NCBI GenBank assembly: GCA_964383325.1 | Contig: CAYLGY010000093.1 | Span: 1 to 9,661, forward strand | Direction of reading: 5' to 3' | Source: CAYLGY01 sp964383325 | GTDB lineage: Bacteria; Pseudomonadota; Alphaproteobacteria; Rhizobiales; Rhizobiaceae | DNA: 9,661 nucleotides | Shown: positions 1-6,765 of the stretch, in pieces | How the letters are laid out: every line of letters begins with the position of its first letter | Numbering within the stretch: position 1 is the stretch's first letter | The notes under the pieces: generated by a model | Databases searched by the model: none | The model's input: the letters and a program-made list of their open reading frames with translations, nothing else | Told to the model about the DNA's origin: nothing | Program-made: the position numbers and the translations under genes

Positions 1-13
1 CCTAGAGCTGCCC

Positions 14-92
14 GTCCGGCAGAACCGGACAACAGATCCAGTTCATTTCCTGCCGCTGATCTGTCCCGGAATGCGGGAACCGCGTTCCGCGG
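14..92. repeat. Three short hairpins upstream of cfa
   Basis: Three perfect inverted repeats lie close together. The first is GTCCGG (14-19) with CCGGAC (25-30) and a 5-nt loop. The second is TCCCG (64-68) with CGGGA (74-78) and a 5-nt loop. The third is CCGCG (80-84) with CGCGG (88-92) and a 3-nt loop; it overlaps the 10-bp palindrome TTCCGCGGAA at 85-94. None is followed by a run of T, so they do not look like intrinsic terminators for + strand transcription entering from the left. They could be binding sites, folded RNA from an upstream transcript, or chance in GC-rich DNA. No reading frame in bases 1-162 looks like the end of a gene. Confidence 0.4.
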
Positions 93-109
93 AAGCTGGT
101 GCAATCGTT

Positions 110-123
110 TTTGCAATTGCAAA
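110..123. promoter_or_regulatory. 14-bp perfect palindrome, candidate operator
   Basis: TTTGCAATTGCAAA is perfectly self-complementary and is AT-rich within a GC-rich setting. It sits about 50 bp upstream of the cfa start and contains the candidate -35 hexamer TTGCAA (117-122). A dimeric repressor bound here would cover the promoter. I cannot assign the regulator. Confidence 0.45.
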
Positions 124-146
124 CCGTACGAATCCGTACATAGTAT
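117..146 (+). promoter_or_regulatory. Candidate sigma70-type promoter of cfa
   Basis: A -35-like TTGCAA (117-122; 4 of 6 match TTGACA) lies 18 bp before a -10-like TAGTAT (141-146; 4 of 6 match TATAAT). An alternative -10, CATAGT at 139-144, gives a 16-bp spacer. Transcription would start near 152-154, leaving about 20 nt before ATG 175. Placement in the only AT-rich part of the leader supports the call, but the match is moderate. Confidence 0.35.
124..139. repeat. CCGTAC direct repeat with 10-bp period
   Basis: CCGTAC occurs at 124-129 and again at 134-139, separated by GAAT. The 10-bp period places both copies on the same face of the helix, as is common for tandem half-sites of response regulators. 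The repeat lies within the spacer of the candidate cfa promoter, and a GANTC site (GAATC, 130-134), the target of the alphaproteobacterial CcrM methylase, falls in the middle. Confidence 0.35.
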
Positions 147-174
147 TAGCACCTTACAAAATTTGTTTCACGCG

Positions 175-1428
175 ATGAACCGGTTCCTTCGTAACTACAT
201 CCAGCGCTTCGCACTGACCGGCAATCTCAAGGTAACGGACGCCAAGGGACAGAGTTTCAGCTTTGGCGACGGGACTGGCGAGCCGGTCCACGTCGTCATT
301 CGCAGCAAGGCTGCCGAATGGGCCATTACGCTGGACCCGCAGCTGGCGCTGGCCGAATCCTACATGAATGGCGAGATCGACTTCGTGGAAGGCGATGTCA
401 TTGGCCTTCTGCGCATCATCTACGCCGCGGCGGGAACCGGGGCGGACACGCCCGGCTGGCTGGTGGCGTCCCTCGAAGGCCTGCGCTACCTGTTCCGGCG
501 CGTGCAGCAGTTCAACACGCAAAGGCGCTCGCGCGAGAATGTCCATCGCCATTATGACCTGTCCGGTGAGCTCTACCGGCTGTTTCTCGACAGCGACATG
601 CAATATTCCTGCGCCTATTTCGAAGGGCAGGATGCCTCGCTGGAAGAGGCGCAACTAGCCAAGAAGCGGCATCTGGCGGCCAAGCTCAACCTGCATCCAG
701 GCAACAGGGTGCTCGACATCGGTTGCGGCTGGGGCGGGCTGGCGCTGTATCTTGCCCGGCACCTCGATGCACAGGTGCTGGGCGTGACGCTCTCCACCGA
801 ACAGCATGCTGCCGCCGTCGCGCGGGCGGACGAGAGCGGCCTTGCCGAACGCGCACGCTTCGAGATCCAGGATTATCGTGAATTGCGGGGGCCGTTCGAC
901 CGGATCGTTTCGGTCGGCATGTTCGAGCATGTCGGCGTCAATCATTATCGCACATTCTTCCGCAAATGCGCCGCGCTCCTGAAACGCGACGGCGTCATGG
1001 TGCTGCATTCGATCGGCCGCATGAGCGGGCCGAGCGCCACCAACGCCTTCATCCGCAAGCACATCTTCCCCGGCGGCTACATCCCTGCCCTCTCCGAGGT
1101 GATCCCCGCCATCGAGAAATCCGGGCTCATTATCACCGATGTCGAAATCCTGCGCCTGCACTATGCCGAGACGCTGCGCAACTGGCGCGAGCGCTTCATG
1201 GCCAATCGCGACCGGGCCGTCGAGATCTATGACGAGCGCTTCGCCCGCATGTGGGAATTCTACCTCGCCGCCTCGGAGGCCTCGTTTCGCTGGTCGGACA
1301 TGATGGTGTTCCAGATCCAGCTCGCCCATGACCGCAATGCCGTGCCGCTGACGCGCGACTATATCGGCAGGGCGGAGGATGCGCTGCGCCAGCGCGATGG
1401 CCAGCGCTTCCGCCACGCTGCGGAATGA
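175..1428 (+). CDS. cfa: Cyclopropane-fatty-acyl-phospholipid synthase
   Basis: This enzyme transfers a methylene group from S-adenosylmethionine to the cis double bond of unsaturated acyl chains in membrane phospholipids. The protein is 417 residues from ATG 175, somewhat longer than E. coli Cfa (about 380). Seen in the sequence: an N-terminal region of about 110 residues, then a class I methyltransferase domain with the SAM motif VLDIGCGWGG at about residues 179-188. The family signature YSCAYF carries the conserved Cys (residue 146), and MFEHVG, LHSIG and LHYAETL supply the Glu, His and Tyr that in E. coli Cfa help bind bicarbonate. The frame is also open from TTG 163. I prefer ATG 175 because the protein then begins MNRFLRN and leaves a short leader behind the candidate -10 at 141-146. 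Neither start has a clear Shine-Dalgarno sequence. The gene looks intact. Function is firm; the exact start is less so. Confidence 0.95.
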   Translation: MNRFLRNYIQRFALTGNLKVTDAKGQSFSFGDGTGEPVHVVIRSKAAEWAITLDPQLALAESYMNGEIDFVEGDVIGLLRIIYAAAGTGADTPGWLVASLEGLRYLFRRVQQFNTQRRSRENVHRHYDLSGELYRLFLDSDMQYSCAYFEGQDASLEEAQLAKKRHLAAKLNLHPGNRVLDIGCGWGGLALYLARHLDAQVLGVTLSTEQHAAAVARADESGLAERARFEIQDYRELRGPFDRIVSVGMFEHVGVNHYRTFFRKCAALLKRDGVMVLHSIGRMSGPSATNAFIRKHIFPGGYIPALSEVIPAIEKSGLIITDVEILRLHYAETLRNWRERFMANRDRAVEIYDERFARMWEFYLAASEASFRWSDMMVFQIQLAHDRNAVPLTRDYIGRAEDALRQRDGQRFRHAAE

Positions 1429-1644
1429 GCCTGCCGACTTTCCTTCCAGCCTGAAGGCGTGTACCTTTTTCGTTCTCATCCCGGATGATTCGGCACTGTC
1501 AAGCGCAACATCGCGCGGAAGAAAGAAACCGGCTTGCCGCGCAAGCGCCTGTGAACATCGGGGATGGTTCCGAAGCGAGCGTTGAACCCGGCGGGAAGGC
1601 AGTCTTCCATCTGCCGGGGAAGTTCAGGATATGGGTCGATTCGC
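1429..1644. other. cfa-dnaB intergenic region with small hairpins
   Basis: This 216-bp gap holds no convincing gene, although the dnaB frame is open back to ATG 1564. It contains a perfect hairpin GCTTGC-CGC-GCAAGC (1532-1546). Near dnaB there are two mutually exclusive stems: GGAAG (1594-1598) with CTTCC (1604-1608), and GGCAG (1598-1602) with CTGCC (1611-1615). GANTC sites occur at 1487-1491 and 1638-1642. I see no promoter with both hexamers close to consensus, so the dnaB transcription start remains unplaced. Confidence 0.5.
1442..1470 (+). terminator. Weak candidate terminator after cfa
   Basis: Fourteen bases after the cfa stop codon, CCTTC (1442-1446) can pair with GAAGG (1453-1457). 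Alternatively AAGG (1454-1457) can pair with CCTT (1464-1467). A run of five T at 1466-1470 follows. Both stems are short (4-5 bp), so termination here would be inefficient at best. It is the only T-run in the cfa-dnaB gap. Confidence 0.25.
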
Positions 1645-3135
1645 ATGGCCGAGGCCGCAAGAAAACTGAGCGAAAGCGAGACGCGGCTCTATCGTGAGCA
1701 GCCGCACAATATCGAGGCCGAGCAGGCATTGCTGGGGGCGATCCTCGTCAACAATGATGCCTTCTACCGCGTTTCGGATTTCCTGAAGCCGGCCCATTTC
1801 TACGATCCGCTGCACCGCAGGATCTTCGAGATCGCCGGCGAGATGATCCGCATGGGCAAGACCGCAAACCCGGTCACGCTCAAGACCTTCCTCCCCGAGA
1901 CCGAGCGAATCGGCGACATGAACGCGGCGCAATATCTTGCCCGTCTCGCCGCCGCCGCGGTGACAGTCATCAATGCCGAGGATTACGGACGCGCCATCTA
2001 CGATCTCGCCACGCGGCGGGCGCTGATCGGCGTCGGCGAGGACATGGTCAACATCGCCTATGATGCGCCGGTCGACATGCCGCCGCAGCAGCAGATCGAG
2101 GATGCTGAGCGCCGGCTGTTCGAGCTTGCCGAGACCGGACGCTATGATGGCGGCTTCGAGAGCTTCACCGACGCGGTGCGCACCGCCATCGACATGGCCA
2201 ATGCCGCCTTCATGCGCGACGGCCATCTGTCGGGAATTGCCACCGGCCTGCGCGATCTCGACCGGCGCATGGGCGGCCTGCAGCCATCGGACCTCATCAT
2301 TCTCGCCGGCCGGCCCGGCATGGGCAAGACATCGCTGGCAACCAACATCGCCTTCAACATCGCGCATGCCTACCGGCCCGCGGAACAGCCCGACGGCTCG
2401 TTCAAGGCCGAGGATGGCGGCGTGGTCGGATTCTTCTCGCTCGAAATGTCGTCCGAGCAGCTCGCGACGCGCATCATATCGGAACAGACCGAGATCCCCT
2501 CGTCGAAGATCCGCCGCGGCGAAATCACCGAGAGCGATTTCGAGAAGCTCGTCGCCTGTTCGCAGATGATGCACCGCATTCCGCTCTACATCGACCAGAC
2601 CGGCGGCATTTCCATCGCCCAGCTTGCGGCCCGCGCCCGCCGGCTGAAGCGCCAGCGTGGGCTCGACGTCCTCGTGATCGACTATCTGCAATTGATGCAG
2701 GGCAGCTCATCGCGGGCGTCGCAGAACCGGGTCCAGGAGATCACCGAGATCACCACGGGGCTGAAGGCGCTTGCCAAGGAACTCAACGTGCCGATCGTGG
2801 CGCTGTCGCAATTGTCGCGCCAGGTGGAGAATCGCGACGACAAGCGGCCGCAGCTGTCGGACCTGCGCGAATCGGGTTCGATCGAGCAGGATGCGGACGT
2901 GGTGCTGTTCGTCTACCGGGAGGAATATTATCTCGGCAACCGGCAGCCGCCGCCGGGAACGGAGGAATATTTCAAATGGGAAGCGGAGATGAATTCCGTT
3001 CGCGGCAAGGCGGAGGTCATCATCGGCAAGCAGCGCCACGGCCCGACCGGAACGGTCGAGCTTGGCTTCCAGCCGGAATTCACGCGCTTCTTCGACCTTG
3101 CGGAAGGCGAGCGCCTGCCCGAGCGGTTCGAATGA
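1645..3135 (+). CDS. dnaB: Replicative DNA helicase DnaB
   Basis: DnaB is the hexameric 5'-3' helicase that unwinds the replication fork and binds primase. The 496-residue product has the usual two-part build. The N-terminal DnaB domain begins at PHNIEAEQALLGAIL, where DnaB proteins normally start to align. A linker leads to a RecA-type ATPase domain with Walker A GRPGMGKT at residues 222-229 and Walker B VLVIDYLQL at 342-350 (Asp346). LSQLSR, an arginine-finger-like region (SDLRESGSIEQDAD) and the C-terminal KQRHGPTG motif follow. An insertion of about 15 residues (roughly 243-258) after Walker A is, as far as I know, typical of alphaproteobacterial DnaB. ATG 1645 is preferred over the in-frame ATG 1564: the intervening 27 codons show no DnaB similarity, and the weak ribosome site GGATATGGG lies just upstream of 1645. 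radA follows after 40 bp, suggesting co-transcription. Confidence 0.97.
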   Translation: MAEAARKLSESETRLYREQPHNIEAEQALLGAILVNNDAFYRVSDFLKPAHFYDPLHRRIFEIAGEMIRMGKTANPVTLKTFLPETERIGDMNAAQYLARLAAAAVTVINAEDYGRAIYDLATRRALIGVGEDMVNIAYDAPVDMPPQQQIEDAERRLFELAETGRYDGGFESFTDAVRTAIDMANAAFMRDGHLSGIATGLRDLDRRMGGLQPSDLIILAGRPGMGKTSLATNIAFNIAHAYRPAEQPDGSFKAEDGGVVGFFSLEMSSEQLATRIISEQTEIPSSKIRRGEITESDFEKLVACSQMMHRIPLYIDQTGGISIAQLAARARRLKRQRGLDVLVIDYLQLMQGSSSRASQNRVQEITEITTGLKALAKELNVPIVALSQLSRQVENRDDKRPQLSDLRESGSIEQDADVVLFVYREEYYLGNRQPPPGTEEYFKWEAEMNSVRGKAEVIIGKQRHGPTGTVELGFQPEFTRFFDLAEGERLPERFE

Positions 3136-3176
3136 ACGCAGCCATTGCGAGGACGCGGCCGGGAGGCCAGGGCTGA
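3132..3176 (+). other. 14-codon mini-ORF linking dnaB and radA
   Basis: The ATG at 3132 overlaps the dnaB stop (ATGA), and its own stop overlaps the radA start by one base (TGATG). The encoded peptide MNAAIARTRPGGQG matches nothing I recognise, and there is no strong ribosome site before 3132. It may only serve to couple translation of dnaB to radA, may be the scar of a lost gene (alr sits here in many relatives), or may be chance. I do not claim a functional peptide. Confidence 0.3.
3162..3166 (+). promoter_or_regulatory. Ribosome binding site of radA
   Basis: GGAGG lies 9 nt before ATG 3176. It settles the radA start: the frame is open upstream to 3062 inside dnaB, but only the protein starting at 3176 begins at the family-typical N-terminus just before the zinc finger. 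Confidence 0.7.
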
Positions 3177-4564
3177 TGGCCCGGATTCGCAGCCAGTTTG
3201 TCTGCCAGAGCTGTGGCAGCGCCCATGCGCGCTGGGCCGGAAGGTGCGACGATTGCGGCGCCTGGAACAGCCTTGTCGAGGAAGCGCCGGGGAGCGGCAT
3301 TGGCGGCGGGCCCGCAACCCAGCGCAAGCCTCGCCGCGGGCGGGTGGTGGCGCTGACGACCCTTGCCGGCGAAAGCCAGCCGACGCCGCGGATCGAGACG
3401 GGGCTCGCCGAGCTTGACCGCGCAACGGGCGGCGGCTTCGTGCCGGGTTCGGCGATCCTGGTCGGCGGGGACCCGGGCATCGGCAAATCTACCCTGCTCA
3501 TGCAGGCGGCGGCGGCGCTGGCGCGGCGTTCGCGGCGCATCATCTATATATCCGGCGAGGAAGCGATCGCGCAGGTCCGCCTGCGTGCGAACCGGCTGGG
3601 CGTTGCCGATGCGCCCGTGGAGCTGGGCGCCGAAACCAATGTCGAGGACATTCTCGCCACCCTGTCGGAAGGTCGCCCGGCCGACCTCGCGATCATCGAT
3701 TCGATCCAGACGCTCTGGACCGACACGGCGGATTCGACGCCGGGAACCGTGACCCAGGTGCGCGCCAGCGCCCAGGCCATGATCCGCCACGCCAAGGCGA
3801 CGGGCACGGCAATCGTGCTTGTCGGCCATGTGACGAAGGAAGGCCAGATCGCCGGCCCCCGCGTCGTCGAGCACATGGTCGATGCGGTGCTGCATTTCGA
3901 GGGCGACGGGGCTCATCGCTATCGAATCCTGCGCACGGTCAAGAACCGCTTCGGCGCCACGGACGAGATCGGCGTCTTCGAAATGTCGGATTCGGGGCTG
4001 CGCGAAGTGCCCAACCCGTCGGAACTCTTCCTCGGCGACCGTTCGGCGCGCACGCCCGGCGCCGCGGTGTTCGCCGGCATGGAAGGCACGCGCCCGCTTC
4101 TCGTGGAGATCCAGGCGCTGGTGGCCCCCTCCCCCCTCGGCACGCCGCGCCGCGCCGTGATCGGCTGGGACAACCAGCGCCTGTCCATGGTGCTGGCAGT
4201 GCTGGAAGCCCATAGCGGGCTGCGGTTCGCGCAGAACGACATCTATCTCAATGTCGCCGGCGGCTACCGGATCAGCGAGCCCGCGGCCGACCTTGCCGTG
4301 GCTGCTGCACTGACCTCATCCATCACCGGCCTTGCCCTTGCGGCCGATTGCGTCTATTTCGGCGAAATCTCGCTGTCCGGAGCGGTACGTCCGGTCGCAC
4401 ATTCCGCCTCCCGCCTGAAGGAAGCGGAGAAGCTGGGATTCCGGACGGCGGTCCTGCCGGCGGGCACGGAAGAACTGACAGGAGAAATGGCGCGCAGGGC
4501 CTTTCTGCCGGCAACGCTCGATGAGCTGGTGCGGCATATTGCCGGTCCGGGCAGAGATGGATGA
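3176..4564 (+). CDS. radA: DNA repair protein RadA
   Basis: RadA (Sms) is a RecA-like ATPase that promotes branch migration and processing of recombination intermediates. The 462-residue product has the full family layout. A C4 zinc finger (Cys10, Cys13, Cys24, Cys27; spacing C-x2-C-x10-C-x2-C) comes first. The ATPase core follows, with Walker A GGDPGIGKST at 97-106, Walker B LAIIDS with Asp175, and the diagnostic RadA motif KNRFG at 256-260. The C-terminal Lon-protease-like domain includes NVAGGY, EPAADLAVAAAL and FGEISLSG. Length matches the usual 450-465. It lies 40 bp after dnaB with a good ribosome site and is probably on the same transcript. Its stop codon overlaps an ATG (ATGA at 4561), but the frame opened there is not convincing. 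No odd residues seen. Confidence 0.98.
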   Translation: MARIRSQFVCQSCGSAHARWAGRCDDCGAWNSLVEEAPGSGIGGGPATQRKPRRGRVVALTTLAGESQPTPRIETGLAELDRATGGGFVPGSAILVGGDPGIGKSTLLMQAAAALARRSRRIIYISGEEAIAQVRLRANRLGVADAPVELGAETNVEDILATLSEGRPADLAIIDSIQTLWTDTADSTPGTVTQVRASAQAMIRHAKATGTAIVLVGHVTKEGQIAGPRVVEHMVDAVLHFEGDGAHRYRILRTVKNRFGATDEIGVFEMSDSGLREVPNPSELFLGDRSARTPGAAVFAGMEGTRPLLVEIQALVAPSPLGTPRRAVIGWDNQRLSMVLAVLEAHSGLRFAQNDIYLNVAGGYRISEPAADLAVAAALTSSITGLALAADCVYFGEISLSGAVRPVAHSASRLKEAEKLGFRTAVLPAGTEELTGEMARRAFLPATLDELVRHIAGPGRDG

Positions 4565-4649
4565 CATGCCGACGCATCCGCAAATACAGTCGGAGGACGA
4601 CCGGCAGTCCGGGGGCCGGCGTGACCCCGGGAAGATGCAGCCAAGATTG

Positions 4650-4712
4650 GAAACTGGAGCAGGCAGACGGGCGAATGCCAGCGTCTTCCACTCCTGAAAC
4701 GGGAGCAGGCAG
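4650..4712 (+). repeat. 17-bp direct repeat containing the cvpA ribosome site
   Basis: GAAACTGGAGCAGGCAG at 4650-4666 recurs at 4696-4712 with a single change (T to G at the sixth base), a 46-bp period. The second copy supplies the purine-rich ribosome site GGAG (4702-4705), 9 nt before the cvpA ATG. CTCC at 4691-4694 can pair with that GGAG across 7 nt, so the site could be partly masked. The first copy is followed by an ATG at 4675 in another frame. The rest of the 150-bp radA-cvpA gap holds only a GC-rich 6-bp hairpin (CCGGGG 4609-4614 with CCCCGG 4625-4630) and no clear promoter. Confidence 0.5.
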
Positions 4713-4714
4713 GT

Positions 4715-5251
4715 ATGCCGGTGACGTTACTGGACGGAATTTTGATCGGTTTCACGCTGGTTTCGGCGATGCTGGCGATGGTGCGCGGCTTTTCCCGTGA
4801 ACTGCTTTCGGTAATCTCCTGGCTGCTCGCCGCCGTGGCCGCCTATTATCTGCACGGCGTGCTGACCCCCTATGTCCAGCCCTATATCAGCCACAAGCAG
4901 GTGGCGCAGATCGCGGCCGCCGCAATCGTTTTCTTCATCGCGCTGATCCTCGCAACCATCGTCACCGTGCGCATCGCAGATTTCATCATCGACAGCCGCG
5001 TCGGCGCGCTCGACCGCACGCTCGGGTTTCTGTATGGCGCCGCGCGTGGCATTCTGGTCGTCGCCGTCGGCCTGCTCTTCTTCAACTGGCTCGTGGCCGC
5101 AAACCCACCAGCCTGGATCGCGGACGCCAAGTCGCGGCCCCTGCTGGAGGGCATCGGCCAGAGCCTGCAGAACCTGCTTCCGGACGATCCCGACAATGCC
5201 CTGCTCGACCGGCTGAAGCCGGGCGGCGGCGGCGAGGCCCCAGGGAACTGA
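4715..5251 (+). CDS. cvpA: CvpA family inner-membrane protein
   Basis: This 178-residue protein belongs to the CvpA family, named for colicin V production in E. coli and linked more generally to envelope function; its molecular role is unsettled. Four hydrophobic segments are visible at about residues 5-23, 31-50, 63-86 and 104-128. The family-typical sequences LLDGILIGF, VRGFSREL near the N-terminus and GFLYGAARGIL before the last helix are also present. The C-terminal 50 residues are soluble and end in a glycine-rich tail. The ATG at 4715 has GGAG 9 nt upstream. The purF start lies 5 bp after the stop, so the pair is almost certainly co-transcribed, the arrangement known from E. coli and many other bacteria. 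Family assignment is strong; function is not readable from sequence. Confidence 0.92.
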   Translation: MPVTLLDGILIGFTLVSAMLAMVRGFSRELLSVISWLLAAVAAYYLHGVLTPYVQPYISHKQVAQIAAAAIVFFIALILATIVTVRIADFIIDSRVGALDRTLGFLYGAARGILVVAVGLLFFNWLVAANPPAWIADAKSRPLLEGIGQSLQNLLPDDPDNALLDRLKPGGGGEAPGN

Positions 5252-5256
5252 CGCTC

Positions 5257-6765
5257 ATGAATCCGCATACCGGCAGGATCGACCCGGCGCATCCGGGAGC
5301 CGCCGACATCCCCGCAGTCGACCCCGTGGCTGACCGGTTCCACGATGAGTGCGGCGTATTCGGTGTCTACGGGCATCCCGACGCCGCCGCGATCGCTACG
5401 CTCGGGCTGCATGCGCTGCAGCATCGCGGCCAGGAAGCGGCGGGAATTGCCTCCTTCGACGGCAGCCAGTTTCATGTCGAACGCCATATCGGCCTGATCG
5501 GCGACAATTTCACCAAGCCGGCCGTCCTCGCGCGACTGAAGGGGAACCGCGCCATCGGGCATACGCGCTATGCGACGGCAGGTGGTCCCGGGCTCCGCAA
5601 TGTCCAGCCGCTCTTTGCCGAGCTGGCCGATGGCGGCTTTGCCGTCGCTCACAATGGCAACATCACCAATGCGATGACCGTGCAGCGCGACTTGCAGACA
5701 AAGGGTTCGATCTTCACCTCGACCTCCGATACCGAGACCTTGCTGCACCTCGTCGCCACCAGCCGCGCCAATAGCTTCAATGAGCGCTTCATCGACGCGG
5801 TGCGCCAACTCGAAGGCGCGTTCTCCCTCGTCGCGCTCTCGTCGAAGAAGATGATCGGCTGCCGGGATCCGCTCGGCTTTCGCCCGCTGGTGCTCGGCCA
5901 GCTCGACGGCGCCTGGATCCTGGCCTCGGAAACGTGCGCGCTCGACATCATCGGCGCCCGGTTCGAGCGCGACGTGGCGCCCGGCGAAATGGTGATCCTG
6001 ACCGAGGACGGTATCGAGAGCCGGTTTCCCTTCGCGCCCGCCGCGCCCCGGTTCTGCATCTTCGAATATGTCTATTTCTCGCGCCCGGATTCGGTATGGC
6101 AGGGTCGCAATGTCTATGCTGTCCGCAAGGAAATCGGCCGGCAACTGGCACTGGAATCGCCGATGGACGCCGATGTGGTCGTGCCGGTTCCCGATTCGGG
6201 AACGCCGGCGGCGCTGGGCTATGCGGAGGGCGCCGGCCTGCCTTTCGAGATGGGAATCATCCGCAATCACTATGTCGGGCGCACCTTCATCCAGCCCAGC
6301 GATTCCATCCGCCATATGGGCGTCAAGCTGAAGCACAACGCCAATCGCCGCATGCTGGAAGGCAAGCGCGTCGTGCTGGTGGATGATTCGATCGTGCGCG
6401 GCACCACCAGCCAGAAGATCGTGCAGATGGTACGCGATGCCGGCGCAGTCGAGGTGCACATGCGGATCGCCTCGCCGCCGACGCGCGCTTCCTGCTTCTA
6501 CGGGGTGGACACGCCCGAAACCGAAAAACTCCTTGCCCACCGCATGAATCTCGCGGAAATGGCGCAGTTCATCCGTGTCGATTCGCTTGCGTTCCTTTCC
6601 GTGGACGGGCTCTATCGCGCCCTGGGCGAATCGGGACGCAACCCGGACCGGCCGCAATATTGCGACGCCTGCTTCACGGGCGACTATCCGACGCCCCTCA
6701 CTGACCATGACCCGGACGGCAAGGTCCGCACCCTTTCCCTGCTTGCGCCCGGAGGAAGTACATGA
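5257..6765 (+). CDS. purF: Amidophosphoribosyltransferase (Fe-S type)
   Basis: PurF catalyses the first committed step of purine synthesis: glutamine and PRPP give 5-phosphoribosylamine. The 502-residue product has an N-terminal Ntn-hydrolase glutaminase domain. Its nucleophile is Cys32 (in DECGVFGVYG), so a 31-residue propeptide must be removed. HTRYATAGG, HNGNITN and TSDTE line the glutamine site. The phosphoribosyltransferase domain carries the PRPP motif VVLVDDSIVRGTT at 372-384. Four cysteines match the 4Fe-4S ligands of the Bacillus subtilis enzyme: Cys267 (RFCIFEY), Cys413 (SCFYG), Cys469 and Cys472 (YCDAC). Numbered from mature Cys1 the first two fall at 236 and 382, the B. subtilis positions. 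This points to the oxygen-sensitive cluster-bearing form rather than the cluster-free E. coli form. The gene lies 5 bp after cvpA and overlaps the next gene by 4 bp. Confidence 0.98.
   Translation: MNPHTGRIDPAHPGAADIPAVDPVADRFHDECGVFGVYGHPDAAAIATLGLHALQHRGQEAAGIASFDGSQFHVERHIGLIGDNFTKPAVLARLKGNRAIGHTRYATAGGPGLRNVQPLFAELADGGFAVAHNGNITNAMTVQRDLQTKGSIFTSTSDTETLLHLVATSRANSFNERFIDAVRQLEGAFSLVALSSKKMIGCRDPLGFRPLVLGQLDGAWILASETCALDIIGARFERDVAPGEMVILTEDGIESRFPFAPAAPRFCIFEYVYFSRPDSVWQGRNVYAVRKEIGRQLALESPMDADVVVPVPDSGTPAALGYAEGAGLPFEMGIIRNHYVGRTFIQPSDSIRHMGVKLKHNANRRMLEGKRVVLVDDSIVRGTTSQKIVQMVRDAGAVEVHMRIASPPTRASCFYGVDTPETEKLLAHRMNLAEMAQFIRVDSLAFLSVDGLYRALGESGRNPDRPQYCDACFTGDYPTPLTDHDPDGKVRTLSLLAPGGST
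6751..6756 (+). promoter_or_regulatory. Ribosome binding site of the SDR gene
   Basis: GGAGGA lies 5 nt before ATG 6762, inside the last codons of purF. It fixes the start at the ATGA overlap with the purF stop, which implies translational coupling. Confidence 0.7.

Noticed and set aside
130..134. Enrichment of GANTC methylation sites in intergenic regions
   Set aside because: Sites occur at 130, 1487 and 1638, but many others lie in coding sequence, so no enrichment can be claimed by eye.
163..174. TTG start four codons upstream for cfa
   Set aside because: A TTG start without a ribosome site is less likely than ATG 175, though it cannot be excluded.
1564..1644. N-terminal extension of DnaB from ATG 1564
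   Set aside because: The 27 extra residues do not resemble DnaB N-termini, and the hairpins here fit a leader better.
4561..4800. 79-codon + strand frame starting at ATGA on the radA stop
   Set aside because: It runs into cvpA in another frame, has no clear ribosome site and has an Arg/Gly-rich composition with no family resemblance.
4882..6708. 608-codon open frame on the - strand opposite cvpA and purF
   Set aside because: purF on the + strand has all family motifs; the antisense translation is rich in Arg, Ala, Gly and His and shows no domain. It is a by-product of GC-rich codon use.
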